Source: Paracamarosporium sp. OC-R06-R3 (Eukaryota > Ascomycota > Dothideomycetes > Pleosporales > Didymosphaeriaceae). Taken from it: a stretch of DNA of 18,794 nt. Under the pieces are notes generated by a model that made no database searches, was not told the origin of the DNA, and was given only the letters and a program-made list of their open reading frames with translations. Below, one piece after another: positions 10,949 to 18,794 of this stretch (position 1 is the stretch's first letter; every line of letters starts with the position of its first letter). Where the stretch lies: positions 1 to 18,794 of the forward strand of contig JACVRA010000719.1 of the NCBI GenBank assembly GCA_019828545.1, given 5' to 3'. Made by a program: the position numbers and the translations under genes.

Positions 10949-13369
10949 ATGGCACCGTACACAATTACCGGAATTCACGATGCATGCGACCCCGACAAGA
11001 CGGCGGAGCTTCGCAAGGTACCATTACGGATGGAAGTCGACGATTGGTATACCTCTCAGCAACTCGTACACGTGAATCAGCGCGCTTTGTTCTTTCCCGC
11101 GTTCTGGCGCTTTTCTCAGATGGATCCGCATGAGAAGTTGTCCTGGTATCAGATTGCAGGTCAGTCTTAATCGTGTCGGGATTACACAAGAAAGTATTGA
11201 AGCATTCTCTCAGGTATCCACGGAAAGCCATTCATTGCCTGGGATGAAGACCCGCAGGAAGGTGCAAACCCCAACAAGGGTTACTGCACGCATAATAGTA
11301 TACTTTTCACCACGTGGCATCGGCCATATCTACTACTATGGGAGGTAAGCTAGCCTTGTTCCATCATCAGACCAGTCGCTAATGCCCTTCAGCAAGTCAT
11401 CTATGAGCTCATGAAAGACGAACTGGCCAAATACTCCGAGTGGCCCGAGATTGAGCAAGATCAGCTCCGAGACGCACTCGAGACCTGGCGTTTCCCGTAC
11501 TGGGACTGGGCTCTCAAGAAGCCTGTTGCTAGCGAGCCGAAAGACTACGCCGTGCCGTTGGTTGTCAAGGAACAGACCGTAACAGTCCGACAACCCACGC
11601 TGCTCGGCTACGGCCCTGTACCCAATGCCTTCTATCAATTCACCATGCCAAACGGGATCACCATGGGCGATGAGAGTCTTAGAAATGATGACAAGCTCAA
11701 GGACCTTCGAATCACCGCTAGCTATATCGAAAGGGGCGACTACACTATTCCCGCAAGTACCGTGGCCACATTATACAAGCCCTGCTGACAATGCCTAGTT
11801 CGATACGTGCACGGCCACCAGCAGACATCCGACCTCCAAAGGCGTCGATGAAGCCTGGAAGAAGGGGAACCAGAGAAACGATCTCGTCGAGCAGGACCTT
11901 CGCGACTACAAATGGGACCCTACTGGAGACATCGAGTTTGATCCAAAGAAGCACCCAGATTATGGTAATATGACAGCAAGCTTGAGGGATGCGTTTTATC
12001 GCTTGACTACAATGGAGGACTTCGAGGACTTCGCCACCAAGCGGCTTCTCCCGCACGAAGGTGGTTCTAAGAAGAGAGACTATGGCTTTGCATCTGCCGA
12101 GAACTTGCACGACAATATGCATGGCTGGTGTGGGGGTCCGCCAGCGGATGAAGATGAGGCGAGCAAACAACGTCTGATGGGGCATATGTCACATGTGCCC
12201 CTGGCGGCATTCGATCCGATCTTCTGGCTTCATCACTGGTAAGCGGCCGCGCTACTTCGATTGTGATTCGACTGACAAGTGCAGCAACGTGGACAGACTC
12301 ATCGCGATATGGCAGACCCTCCATGACGATTCCTGGTTCGACGGCTCTGACCCTCGCGACGTGGACGGCGGCACTTTCGCGATCCCGAAGGAGAACATCG
12401 ATAAGCCCACAGATAAACTCCGTCCATTCCACAAAGCAGCCGCGCAGGGCGAGGACCCCAAAGATGCTTATTGGACGTCGGAGGATTGTCGCCAGGTCAC
12501 TGCCTTGGGCTACACATATGCGGGGCTCGAGAAGTGGCACTACTTGAAGGAGGGTGCTTACGATAAAGTATCCCACATTGCTATACTGAGCAAACAGCTC
12601 AATACTAATTACAACTCGGCCTGGACCGCGGCAGAGAAGTCAGCGTTGAGCAAGGACCCAGGTGACGCTAACGGCGTAGGTCTGATGAGTTTGCCCGCTC
12701 TACAAGCCGCCACTCACAAGGAGGTCATGGATCTGGAGATATCCGACTATGTTGTCAACGTCGTATATGAGAAGTACGGTGGACATTGTGGTTTCTTTGA
12801 GCATGAAAGCTGACGATATCAGGTTCGCCCTTGGCGGTAACGGCTTCACTATCCACATCTTTGTCGGCGATCCGCCTTCTTCCACCCCGTATACTTTCCG
12901 GGGTGGTTGGCAGGTTGGCCAGGTGTTCAATTTCTCTACCGAACCTGGTGATCTCGGCGCTTCACCCGCCGGTTGCGGCAACTGTCGCGACCAACAACTC
13001 GCTGGTGCCGAGTCCAGTGGGCGTGTGGTTCTGACCAACGCGCTTATCACGCGCTGGAAGAACCAGATCGAACACCAGTCCCCCGGAAATGTCCTTGCTA
13101 GCATGGAACCGATTCACGTTGTTCCTTTCTTGCAGCGCAATTTACATTGGAGGGTCAGCTGCATGGGCCAGGACATTGCCTTGGATAGGCTACCGAGTTT
13201 GAAGGTCTCGGTCGCAGTCGGTAAGGCAAAGCACTACGCCGACCGGAGCAAGTTGAGCGAATTTGGAGAGTATGTACCTGCTTTTGAGGTGACTGATGGC
13301 AAGGTGGGAGGAGCTTCACCAGCGGACGGCCTATACCCAGCGGGAGATGCTTGGAACGGCGGTCAGTAG
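10949..13369 (+). CDS. Tyrosinase (type-3 copper polyphenol oxidase)
   Basis: Six exons: 10949-11159, 11214-11344, 11393-11752, 11799-12238, 12285-12773, 12823-13369; 2,178 nt, 725 residues. Seen: the CuA site with His73 (GIHG), Cys95-Thr-His97 and His106 (TWHRPY). The CTH triplet is where fungal tyrosinases form a Cys-His thioether. The CuB site has His338-xxx-His342 (NLHDNMHGW) and the pair His379/380 in FDPIFWLHHCNVDRL. A C-terminal domain begins near 545 (FALGG, then FTIHIFVG) and contains a CGNC motif at 595-598, like the copper-handling CxxC of some fungal pro-tyrosinases. The family hydroxylates monophenols and oxidises o-diphenols to quinones, feeding melanin or specialised metabolites. 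No signal peptide is visible, so the enzyme is probably intracellular and made as a latent pro-form. Exon 3 ends at a GC donor (GCAAGT), the only choice I found that keeps frame. It converges on the GST-oxygenase gene, 80 bp away. Confidence 0.93.
11753..11798 (+). other. GC-AG intron in the tyrosinase gene
   Basis: Donor GCAAGT, CTGAC branch-point-like sequence and acceptor CCTAG; 46 nt. Removing it joins ...YTIP to FDTCTATSR... and keeps the frame into the CuB exon. The overlapping GT donor at 11757 would give 42 nt and the wrong frame. GC-AG introns are a known minority class, usually with an otherwise strong donor, as here. Confidence 0.75.
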
Positions 13370-13449
13370 GCGCACCATGATAGGAAGTATACTCCATTCG
13401 CTACAAAATGTCAAGATTTACATTGAAAAGCTATGCTTAATCCAACCCA

Positions 13450-14952
13450 TCAAAAGAAGCATATTGTTCTGATCTCGATACTCTCCCGCGGCGGCGCGTC
13501 TTCCGGACTCGTCGGATCCACGAACGCCGAATGTCCTACGAACCTTGCCCTCCCATCATCCTCCGAATCAAACGTCTTCAACAAAATCACCTGCTCCGGC
13601 GTCATCTTGGGGAAGTACCACCACTTGTGTCTAGGCGAGTGTTGCAACACATAGTTTTCGCCATTGCGATCGCGGTAGCGAAGGTGCAACTTGAAGAAGT
13701 CTTCGTCTTTGCAAGATGTGACGTCGATCATAGCGAGCGGCCGTTCTTCGACAATGCGATTGACAGGTTTCCAGACATTGATGAATGCGACGCGCCGTGA
13801 GAGAAGATCGTCGGCTTCGTCGGGTAAGAGTTGGCGGACGCGGAGGGGCCCGGATTCAGCAGTGTAGTCGCAATGAACGAGCATGACAGGAGAGCGCTGA
13901 GATGTATTTTTCTCATCGGTGAGTGCTTTTTTTGCGTTTTTCTCTGTGCGAATGGTATGGTCGAAAACAAGAACGCGCTTTGCGCCCAGAGTGTCTTTCA
14001 GAAACGAAACGATTTCGGGGTAGAAGTCCGACCGCACGGATTCCTCGTTCTCCCAGTCAGAGTGTGAAGTTTTGAGAGAGTGGAGCGAGAACCCGTTTTT
14101 GTCGATGTGGAAGTCTTTGACGTGTGGCCAGCCATCGTACATGCTGACTTCTACCGGGGCGTCACCTGGTTCGTGAATGTTTTTAGCTTTTTCGGTCTCG
14201 TAGAAATAGAGTTCGGTGAGTCCATCTATGGCCTTGGTGTAATTCACAGTGGTACGTACTTCAGATTGTCCGTTGGCAGCGGCCCCGTTACTCCCGTTCG
14301 TTGATGCGCCATTTGGAAGGAGAGCCTTGTTTACCGGCCCTTGTGTCTTCTTCCAGCTCTCTAGCTGCTCTATCTGACCCAGCCACCGCTTAACGTTGGG
14401 GTACTTGTCAAGAGGCATTTTCGAAGCGGAATGGAGATGCATAGGTGCCGCGACCGCAATATCTGCAAGCGTGACATTGGGACCAGTCAGCCACTTTGTC
14501 TTGCCGAGTTGCTCATCCATGATTGCTGCTCCTTTGTGAAACTTCTCAGACTCGGCATCTATGGCTTTCTGGTCAGGCTCCCCCTTCAAGAGCGGCTTGA
14601 CAACGTTTTCGATAAGGTACACATAACAAACTGAGAACCAGGTCGCCGCCTCCCAAAGCATCCACCGATTGATGTCGGCACGATGCTTCAGGTCTTTAGG
14701 GTACAAAGACTCAGCCCCGGTCTTGTCGGCTGCGTACTGTAATATAGCGTTCGATTCTGTAAGTGTTAGATCGCCGTCCCTGGCCGCTGGAACTGTCGCA
14801 TGCGGATTGATCTTATTGTACTCCTCGCTCTTCTGCTCTCCAGCAAAATAGTTGATGTAGTTCTGATTATAGTCTGCTTTCATTTCCTCCAGCCCAGCAA
14901 GGACCTTGTGGGAGTTGATCGTGCAAGGATCGGAATATATCTGGATGGTCAT
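13450..14952 (-). CDS. GST fused to AsaB/GA4-desaturase/CmcJ-like oxygenase
   Basis: Single exon, 500 residues. Residues 1-85 are a glutathione S-transferase N-domain (MTIQIYSDPCTINSHKVLAG, cis-Pro region HATVPA, and ESNAI for the glutathione gamma-glutamyl group), of phi/Ure2-like type. Residues about 86-205 are the helical C-domain. Residues 211-232 are an Asn/Gly/Ala/Ser-rich linker. Residues about 233-500 match the fungal family annotated as AsaB, GA4 desaturase or CmcJ-like: YDGWPHVKDFHIDKNGF, VHCDYT (360-365), INVWKPVN, WWYFPKMTPEQ, DGRARFVGHSAFVDP and the terminal PPRESIEIRT. His360-x-Asp362 with His474 could be an iron triad; this is inference from the relation to 2-oxoglutarate-dependent desaturases. 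The start is Met at 14952 because it begins the GST fold and a TATA element lies about 90 bp upstream; an in-frame Met at 15051 would lie upstream of that TATA. The substrate is unknown. Confidence 0.9.
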   Translation of the reverse strand: MTIQIYSDPCTINSHKVLAGLEEMKADYNQNYINYFAGEQKSEEYNKINPHATVPAARDGDLTLTESNAILQYAADKTGAESLYPKDLKHRADINRWMLWEAATWFSVCYVYLIENVVKPLLKGEPDQKAIDAESEKFHKGAAIMDEQLGKTKWLTGPNVTLADIAVAAPMHLHSASKMPLDKYPNVKRWLGQIEQLESWKKTQGPVNKALLPNGASTNGSNGAAANGQSEVRTTVNYTKAIDGLTELYFYETEKAKNIHEPGDAPVEVSMYDGWPHVKDFHIDKNGFSLHSLKTSHSDWENEESVRSDFYPEIVSFLKDTLGAKRVLVFDHTIRTEKNAKKALTDEKNTSQRSPVMLVHCDYTAESGPLRVRQLLPDEADDLLSRRVAFINVWKPVNRIVEERPLAMIDVTSCKDEDFFKLHLRYRDRNGENYVLQHSPRHKWWYFPKMTPEQVILLKTFDSEDDGRARFVGHSAFVDPTSPEDAPPRESIEIRTICFF

Positions 14953-15040
14953 CTTGGATGCCTTTTGCTCAATGGCGTGGTTTTGAAACTGTCCAAATGC
15001 CACTGCAACATAGATACAAAAGTGAAGAAGCGAGTGGACA

Positions 15041-15048
15041 ACTTTATA
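15041..15048 (-). promoter_or_regulatory. TATA box of the GST-oxygenase gene
   Basis: On the minus strand the sequence reads TATAAAGT, about 90 bp before the ATG at 14952. It supports that ATG over the in-frame Met at 15051, which would precede the TATA element. Confidence 0.5.
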
Positions 15049-15751
15049 CAATGCAATAGTTTATTAGCTCTTTGTCCAGAGCTCAGCTCCGCGACGGATG
15101 ATGGTCTACCCCGCACCGTCTTACCGTGTCACGCTGTCCATTTGTCCGATCTCCTAGACTCAAGCGCCGTGATGCTGTGGCAGACGGCTGCGTCGGTATC
15201 GGTCCTATCGTTTGTATTGGCTACCCCGCTAGAGCGATCTAGCCTACGGAAACTTTGTCAGGTGTTCTGGAGCGCGCAGTAAGTCAAGTCTCTAGCACAG
15301 TGATTTGAATAAAATCAGCAAGTAGCCGGATTAGCCTACTCAGCATTACGTTGTCTCCAAGGTTTTTGAAGCATGCGTAGCAGTGAAGCTCGTGGTGGCG
15401 ATGTATACTTCTCAACGATCTTTGAAATGAGCCTACCATTGGATTTCATGTTTGCTGTGTTTTTGAAAGGGGATCATAGAGCAAAGTGAGCCCTTTGAGT
15501 GGTTCTGCAAAACCGTCATACTCGTTCCGGTCTAACAAGGAGTACTCAATCTTCAAATAGCTCGTTATGGCATGCTGAAAGGGTCGTGATATCCCTTTGC
15601 ATGTTGATCAACGCGATGTCGGAGTCACAACGCGCTCGAGAGGCCCATACTATTACCACATAGAAACCTGGAAAGAGGAAATTTCCACGCGTTCAATGCG
15701 AAGTCGGAGTGAATGTCAGTTTCACAATGTATGAAGAGCGGAGCCGCGAAG

Positions 15752-15771
15752 TTATCAGATCTTATCAGATC
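15752..15771. promoter_or_regulatory. Tandem TTATCAGATC (paired GATA-type sites)
   Basis: Two perfect copies of the 10-mer TTATCAGATC. Each contains TTATCA, the reverse complement of TGATAA, which fits the HGATAR site of fungal GATA factors. A 10-bp period puts both sites on the same helix face. They lie about 150 bp before the F-box ATG. Confidence 0.45.
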
Positions 15772-15915
15772 TGACGTGCCTGCCAAGACGGCCCCGCAGG
15801 AACAAAGCCACCATCCGATGTCGCCGTCGATTGCTCTGGCGCCCGACTCGCGAGCTGCTCGTGACCTCTTTATAAGTTGTTTGGATGCCAATTCCAGGCG
15901 CCGTAGTCTTCCGCC

Positions 15916-17272
15916 ATGGTGGTCCTCGTTGACCTGGACGACCCCGACGACGCGCCGGCACACGTTTCGCACGCGCTGGCGCACCGCTATCCTCCCACGC
16001 CGGCACCCAGCGCAGCGGGAGACGACGCCCGGCCAAATCCCAACATCAATGGATTTTCAGCTGCCCTGAGCTGTTATCCGTGAGCCTGAACCTTTGGAAA
16101 GGACAAAGCTCATGTCCGTAGGAGCGTTGTATGCTGACCACGCTGATGAGACAGCATTGTTAGCCTGCTCGCCCGCCAGCTCGATCTCAACACGCTGCAC
16201 AGCTTGTCGCGCACCTGCCGCCAGTTCCGCGCAAATCTGCTCGAGTACCGCGACCAGCTTATCCGACATACGCTGCACTGCGAGTTTGAGGAGGATGGCC
16301 CCGGTCCGCGGCTGGGCTCGAGGCTTATGGAGGCGCACGCCAACTTCTACACCACGCGCCAGCTGACGAGCGGACGCGTTGGAAAATGCGCGCGGGACAT
16401 GGTGGCTGAGTGCCACCGTTGCGGCATTGTAGTCTGCAGGGTATGTCGAAGCCTCAATTTCGGATACACATATTGAACTATGCCAGAATTGCACCGTAAA
16501 GCCGCCACCAACACCCACGCTACGAGCCAGGCACCGCCGCCTATGTAGAACGTGCACCAAGGCGCCCCTGAGACTCTTGACGGCCACCAGACGACCGCGC
16601 TCTTCCTCCGGGACCCCTTCGCCCCCAGGCACCCCAGATTCGCGACCCTCGCTGTTCGACGACGACGACGATGACGGGTCGCCTACTTTTACGTCATCTG
16701 CTTTCGACCGGACACCATGTATGTGCGACGACATGGTATGGTTGTGCCAGCCGTGCGGGCAGCACTTGAAAAATGCAGATACCATGTACGTCCGCGCATG
16801 GACATGGCGAACGCGATATAGCCACTACCTCGGTGGGGTAGGAACAGGCGCTGGCGAAGGCAACGAGGGCGTCGAATGCGGGCGAGGACCCAGCTGTCTC
16901 GCTGCAAAGGTCGTCGAGCATGAGGTCGACTGCAACGCGGAGCTCGCCGAAGCGTACGGTAGTCTTGACAGCCACCCCTCGCAGGCGTCGGAGCGCTGGA
17001 CAGGCACCAGCTACCACGCGCAGGAAATCGAGGGCATTGGCGGGGTCGTCAAGATGAAGCTCAAGAAGCAGGTTCACGTTGGTGAATGCGTAAAGATTTA
17101 CGAGGACGAAAGGGATAAGTCTATAAGATGGCTGGAACGGGAGGTCTCAGGGAAGCTAAGAAGCTGGTGCTCTTGGTGCGAGAGGGTTGTCCTTGGGGAG
17201 AAGGATATTGCGGAGGCGAAGGGCGTGAGGCCGCCGTCAAGCGGATCTAGTTCGCCGGGCTCGGTCAGGTGA
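15916..17272 (+). CDS. F-box protein with Cys-pair (zinc-ribbon-like) region
   Basis: Three exons: 15916-16079, 16155-16440, 16487-17272; 1,236 nt, 411 residues. Intron 1 is 75 nt (GTGAGC...GACAG), intron 2 is 46 nt (GTATGT...CCAG). The joined exons 1-2 give an F-box-like helix set at about 48-85, with LSCYPIVSLLARQLDLNTLH followed by SLSRTCRQFR. F-box proteins usually recruit substrates to SCF ubiquitin ligases through Skp1; here that is inferred from a short and divergent box. Downstream are Cys pairs that suggest metal binding: C141-x2-C144, C149-x2-C152, C170-x2-C173, C228-x-C230, C237-x2-C240 and later CSWC. A Ser/Pro-rich stretch and a run of six Asp (208-213) separate them. The ATG context is CCGCCATGG. 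Some donor-like sequence (GTGAGG) overlaps the stop, so a further 3' exon is possible but not needed. I do not know a substrate or a characterised orthologue. Confidence 0.78.
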
Positions 17273-17725
17273 GGATTGAGCTATTCATAGGTAATATATA
17301 GACGCTTGGTGTGACTGGTGAGTCTACCTGCAGTACATAATACACTTATACGCAGTCGTTCAGTTCTCGTGTATCTTTACATGTGCACCCAACCACGAGT
17401 TCTTGACCTAACTCATGCGCCTTCGTGTGAATGGTGGTCAGTGGCCTTATTCAACGGCTCGAGGAGGCTAGGTAGCCTTCGGCTATATCAAAGCCCTCCA
17501 CGATTACCCTCGAACTTTGAGCTGTGTCTGTCATGGTACCATTATTCTCTGATGTAAACAGAAGTGAAGACCTTCCACCTGGTGCTGAAAGCAAACAAAA
17601 CTAACAACACACCACACGTGCACCGGCCATACTTCCCACGCATCGTACATAGGTGTTCACTTCTCCACCTTCCATACCCCAGTCCAATCCTCGAACCTCA
17701 ACCCCAATCGCCCCAATTACACACG
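17273..17725. other. Intergenic region after the F-box gene
   Basis: No gene supported. Probably the 3' end of the F-box gene followed by a short promoter for the uncertain segment beyond. Towards its end the plus strand becomes strongly C-rich. Confidence 0.5.
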
Positions 17726-18230
17726 ATGACCTCCGGACTAAAACCCACTGCATCCCTAAGCGACTCCTCTCAACACGNNCCCCCCCCCCCCCCCCCCCCC
17801 CCCAAAATCTGCCCCTGCAAAGCGACCCATACATGTACCTGTCCACGCATCACTGCCTGCCTCTTCTCCTCCCTCTCACTCTCCTCCAAGAAAACAACTA
17901 AATCCTTCCCCGCCCACCTGCTCCCACACCACCCCCAACCCCAGCGGCACATACCCCTTCTTCACCCAAACCGTACCCTTCCAAGCCGGAGGCGACGTGG
18001 GGCGCACTAGCGAGCGCGTCAGGTACAGTAAGTCTAGTGGCTTCGGCGTGGTGGAGGAGTTGGATAGGGGGGATGCGCATTTTAAGGCTGTGGAGAGGCT
18101 GAACAAGATGTTCTACAAAGAGGAGAAGAGATTTGTGGCGGGTTGGGTTGTCAGGTTTAGGTGTTTTTGTGGGTGGTGGGGATGTGCGTGTGTTTGTGTT
18201 GGATTCAGGGGAGGGGGGGTGGAGAAATAA
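17726..18230 (+). CDS. Uncertain coding segment broken by NN and a C24 tract
   Basis: An ATG at 17726 opens a frame beginning MTSGLKPTAS, which runs into two unknown bases (17778-17779) and 24 C residues (Pro codons). In that same frame it continues as a Cys-rich stretch (KICPCKATHTCTC) and ends near 18010. A different frame, open from the C tract to 18230, has the more protein-like sequence: TYPFFTQTVPFQAGGDVGRT at about 17950-18010, then FGVVEELDRGDAHFKAVERL. The assembled length of the homopolymer is unreliable. One base fewer, or two more, would join the ATG frame to the second frame; a spliced intron is another possibility. I do not recognise the family. Upstream ORF length and the extreme C-rich then G-rich composition also allow that it is not a gene. 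Confidence 0.3.
17778..17803. repeat. NN plus C24 homopolymer (assembly uncertainty)
   Basis: Two ambiguous bases are followed by an uninterrupted run of 24 C. This is probably a difficult homopolymer or a closed assembly gap; its real length is unknown and decides the reading frame of the segment around it. Confidence 0.9.
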
Positions 18231-18794
18231 AGGCTGGGTGGGGAGGGAATGTGTATATGGAGGGTAGGAAGCATGGTGAGAAAGTCTAAAGGCTGGGGAA
18301 ATCAGTAGGGGTTTTTTTGTCACAATTTTGTTTGTATTTCCTTTTTTTTTTTTTTGCTTCGTCTTTAGTGCGTTCTTTATATTTGGCGGGATAAAAAAGT
18401 GTCAGCTTTTCTATTTTCTGTAGAAAGACTACACCTTAGTATTTTTCGAGCGCACTAAAAACTTGAAGTAGTACACCGAGCGCCGCATAAATTTGGGGAT
18501 TGTCTCATATATAAGCTTAGAGACGAATGTGTTGGAACAGCACTATCTATACAACCAGAGTTTTTTTTTTTTTCCTTTTTTCTATTCCTTTCCATCGCGT
18601 GAATTCTCGTCATCTATTTGTATGTTTGGAAATCAACTTCAAAATCTATAGAAGTTAGTATTTTGATACTGTTAGCTTAATAAGTTCTATCTCAATATTC
18701 CCTATATCTGTAGTCGTGGTGAAGGTTTTGTTGGGTGATAGTTCTGAGTCAGCCTGAAGAGTGGTAACGTGTTCCACCAGTCATCCGGACACCC
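18231..18794. other. AT-rich 3' region with long T tracts
   Basis: No open frame or RNA gene recognised. T runs occur at about 18342-18355 and 18561-18573. The composition fits untranslated or promoter sequence of a gene outside the window. Confidence 0.5.

Larger units (their letters stand above)
14953..15915. other. Divergent intergenic region between GST-oxygenase and F-box genes
   Basis: About 960 bp serving as promoter for both flanking genes. It contains a minus-strand TATA element near the GST-oxygenase gene and a tandem GATA-type element near the F-box gene. Open frames here (for example 15625-15984 minus and 15713-16069 plus) are unrecognised and overlap the F-box start; I do not accept them as genes. 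Confidence 0.6.

Noticed and set aside
14953..15051. N-terminal extension of the GST-oxygenase from the Met at 15051
   Set aside because: The GST fold starts at the Met at 14952, and the TATAAAGT element lies between the two candidate starts. The extra 33 residues look like translated leader, although they are somewhat hydrophobic.
16057..16785. 242-codon minus-strand open frame
   Set aside because: It lies wholly across the F-box gene and its introns; the plus-strand model has splice sites and an F-box motif, the minus frame has neither.
1..18794. CRISPR array, prokaryotic operon or phage content
   Set aside because: No regularly spaced repeats; all real genes carry spliceosomal introns or eukaryotic families, so prokaryotic systems are not expected.

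Overview
The window looks like nuclear DNA of a filamentous ascomycete (Pezizomycotina). Genes are split by many short introns (mostly 43-61 nt) with GT..AG ends and CTAAC/CTGAC-like branch points. Genes are monocistronic with their own TATA-like promoters, and the protein families (patatin multidomain protein, Dal5-type MFS carrier, fungal tyrosinase, AsaB/CmcJ-like oxygenase, F-box protein) are typical of moulds. I cannot fix the genus; Dothideomycetes or a relative is a guess from the style only.

Layout. 1-2118: gene-poor, small repeats and a tRNA-like relic. 2119-7481 (+): 13-exon gene for a protein of about 1,559 residues with a B-box-like zinc finger, a GBP/dynamin-like GTPase, a RING-like finger and a patatin phospholipase domain. 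8097-9830 (+): three-exon MFS transporter of the allantoate permease/anion:cation symporter type. 10949-13369 (+): six-exon intracellular-type tyrosinase with one GC-AG intron. 13450-14952 (-): intronless fusion of a glutathione S-transferase to an AsaB/GA4-desaturase/CmcJ-like oxygenase, convergent with the tyrosinase and 80 bp from it. 15916-17272 (+): three-exon F-box protein with several Cys pairs. 17726-18230 (+): an uncertain coding segment interrupted by two Ns and a C24 homopolymer. 18231-18794: AT-rich, T-tract-containing sequence without a recognisable gene.

Exon junctions were chosen by eye so that frames, splice signals and family motifs agree. In each of the four spliced models the summed exon lengths divide exactly by three, and each ends at a stop. 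The most unusual items are the GTPase-RING-patatin protein, whose parts are each known from immune or cell-death systems, and the GST-oxygenase fusion, which with the adjacent tyrosinase and the MFS carrier could form a small specialised-metabolism locus. Both functional readings are inference.
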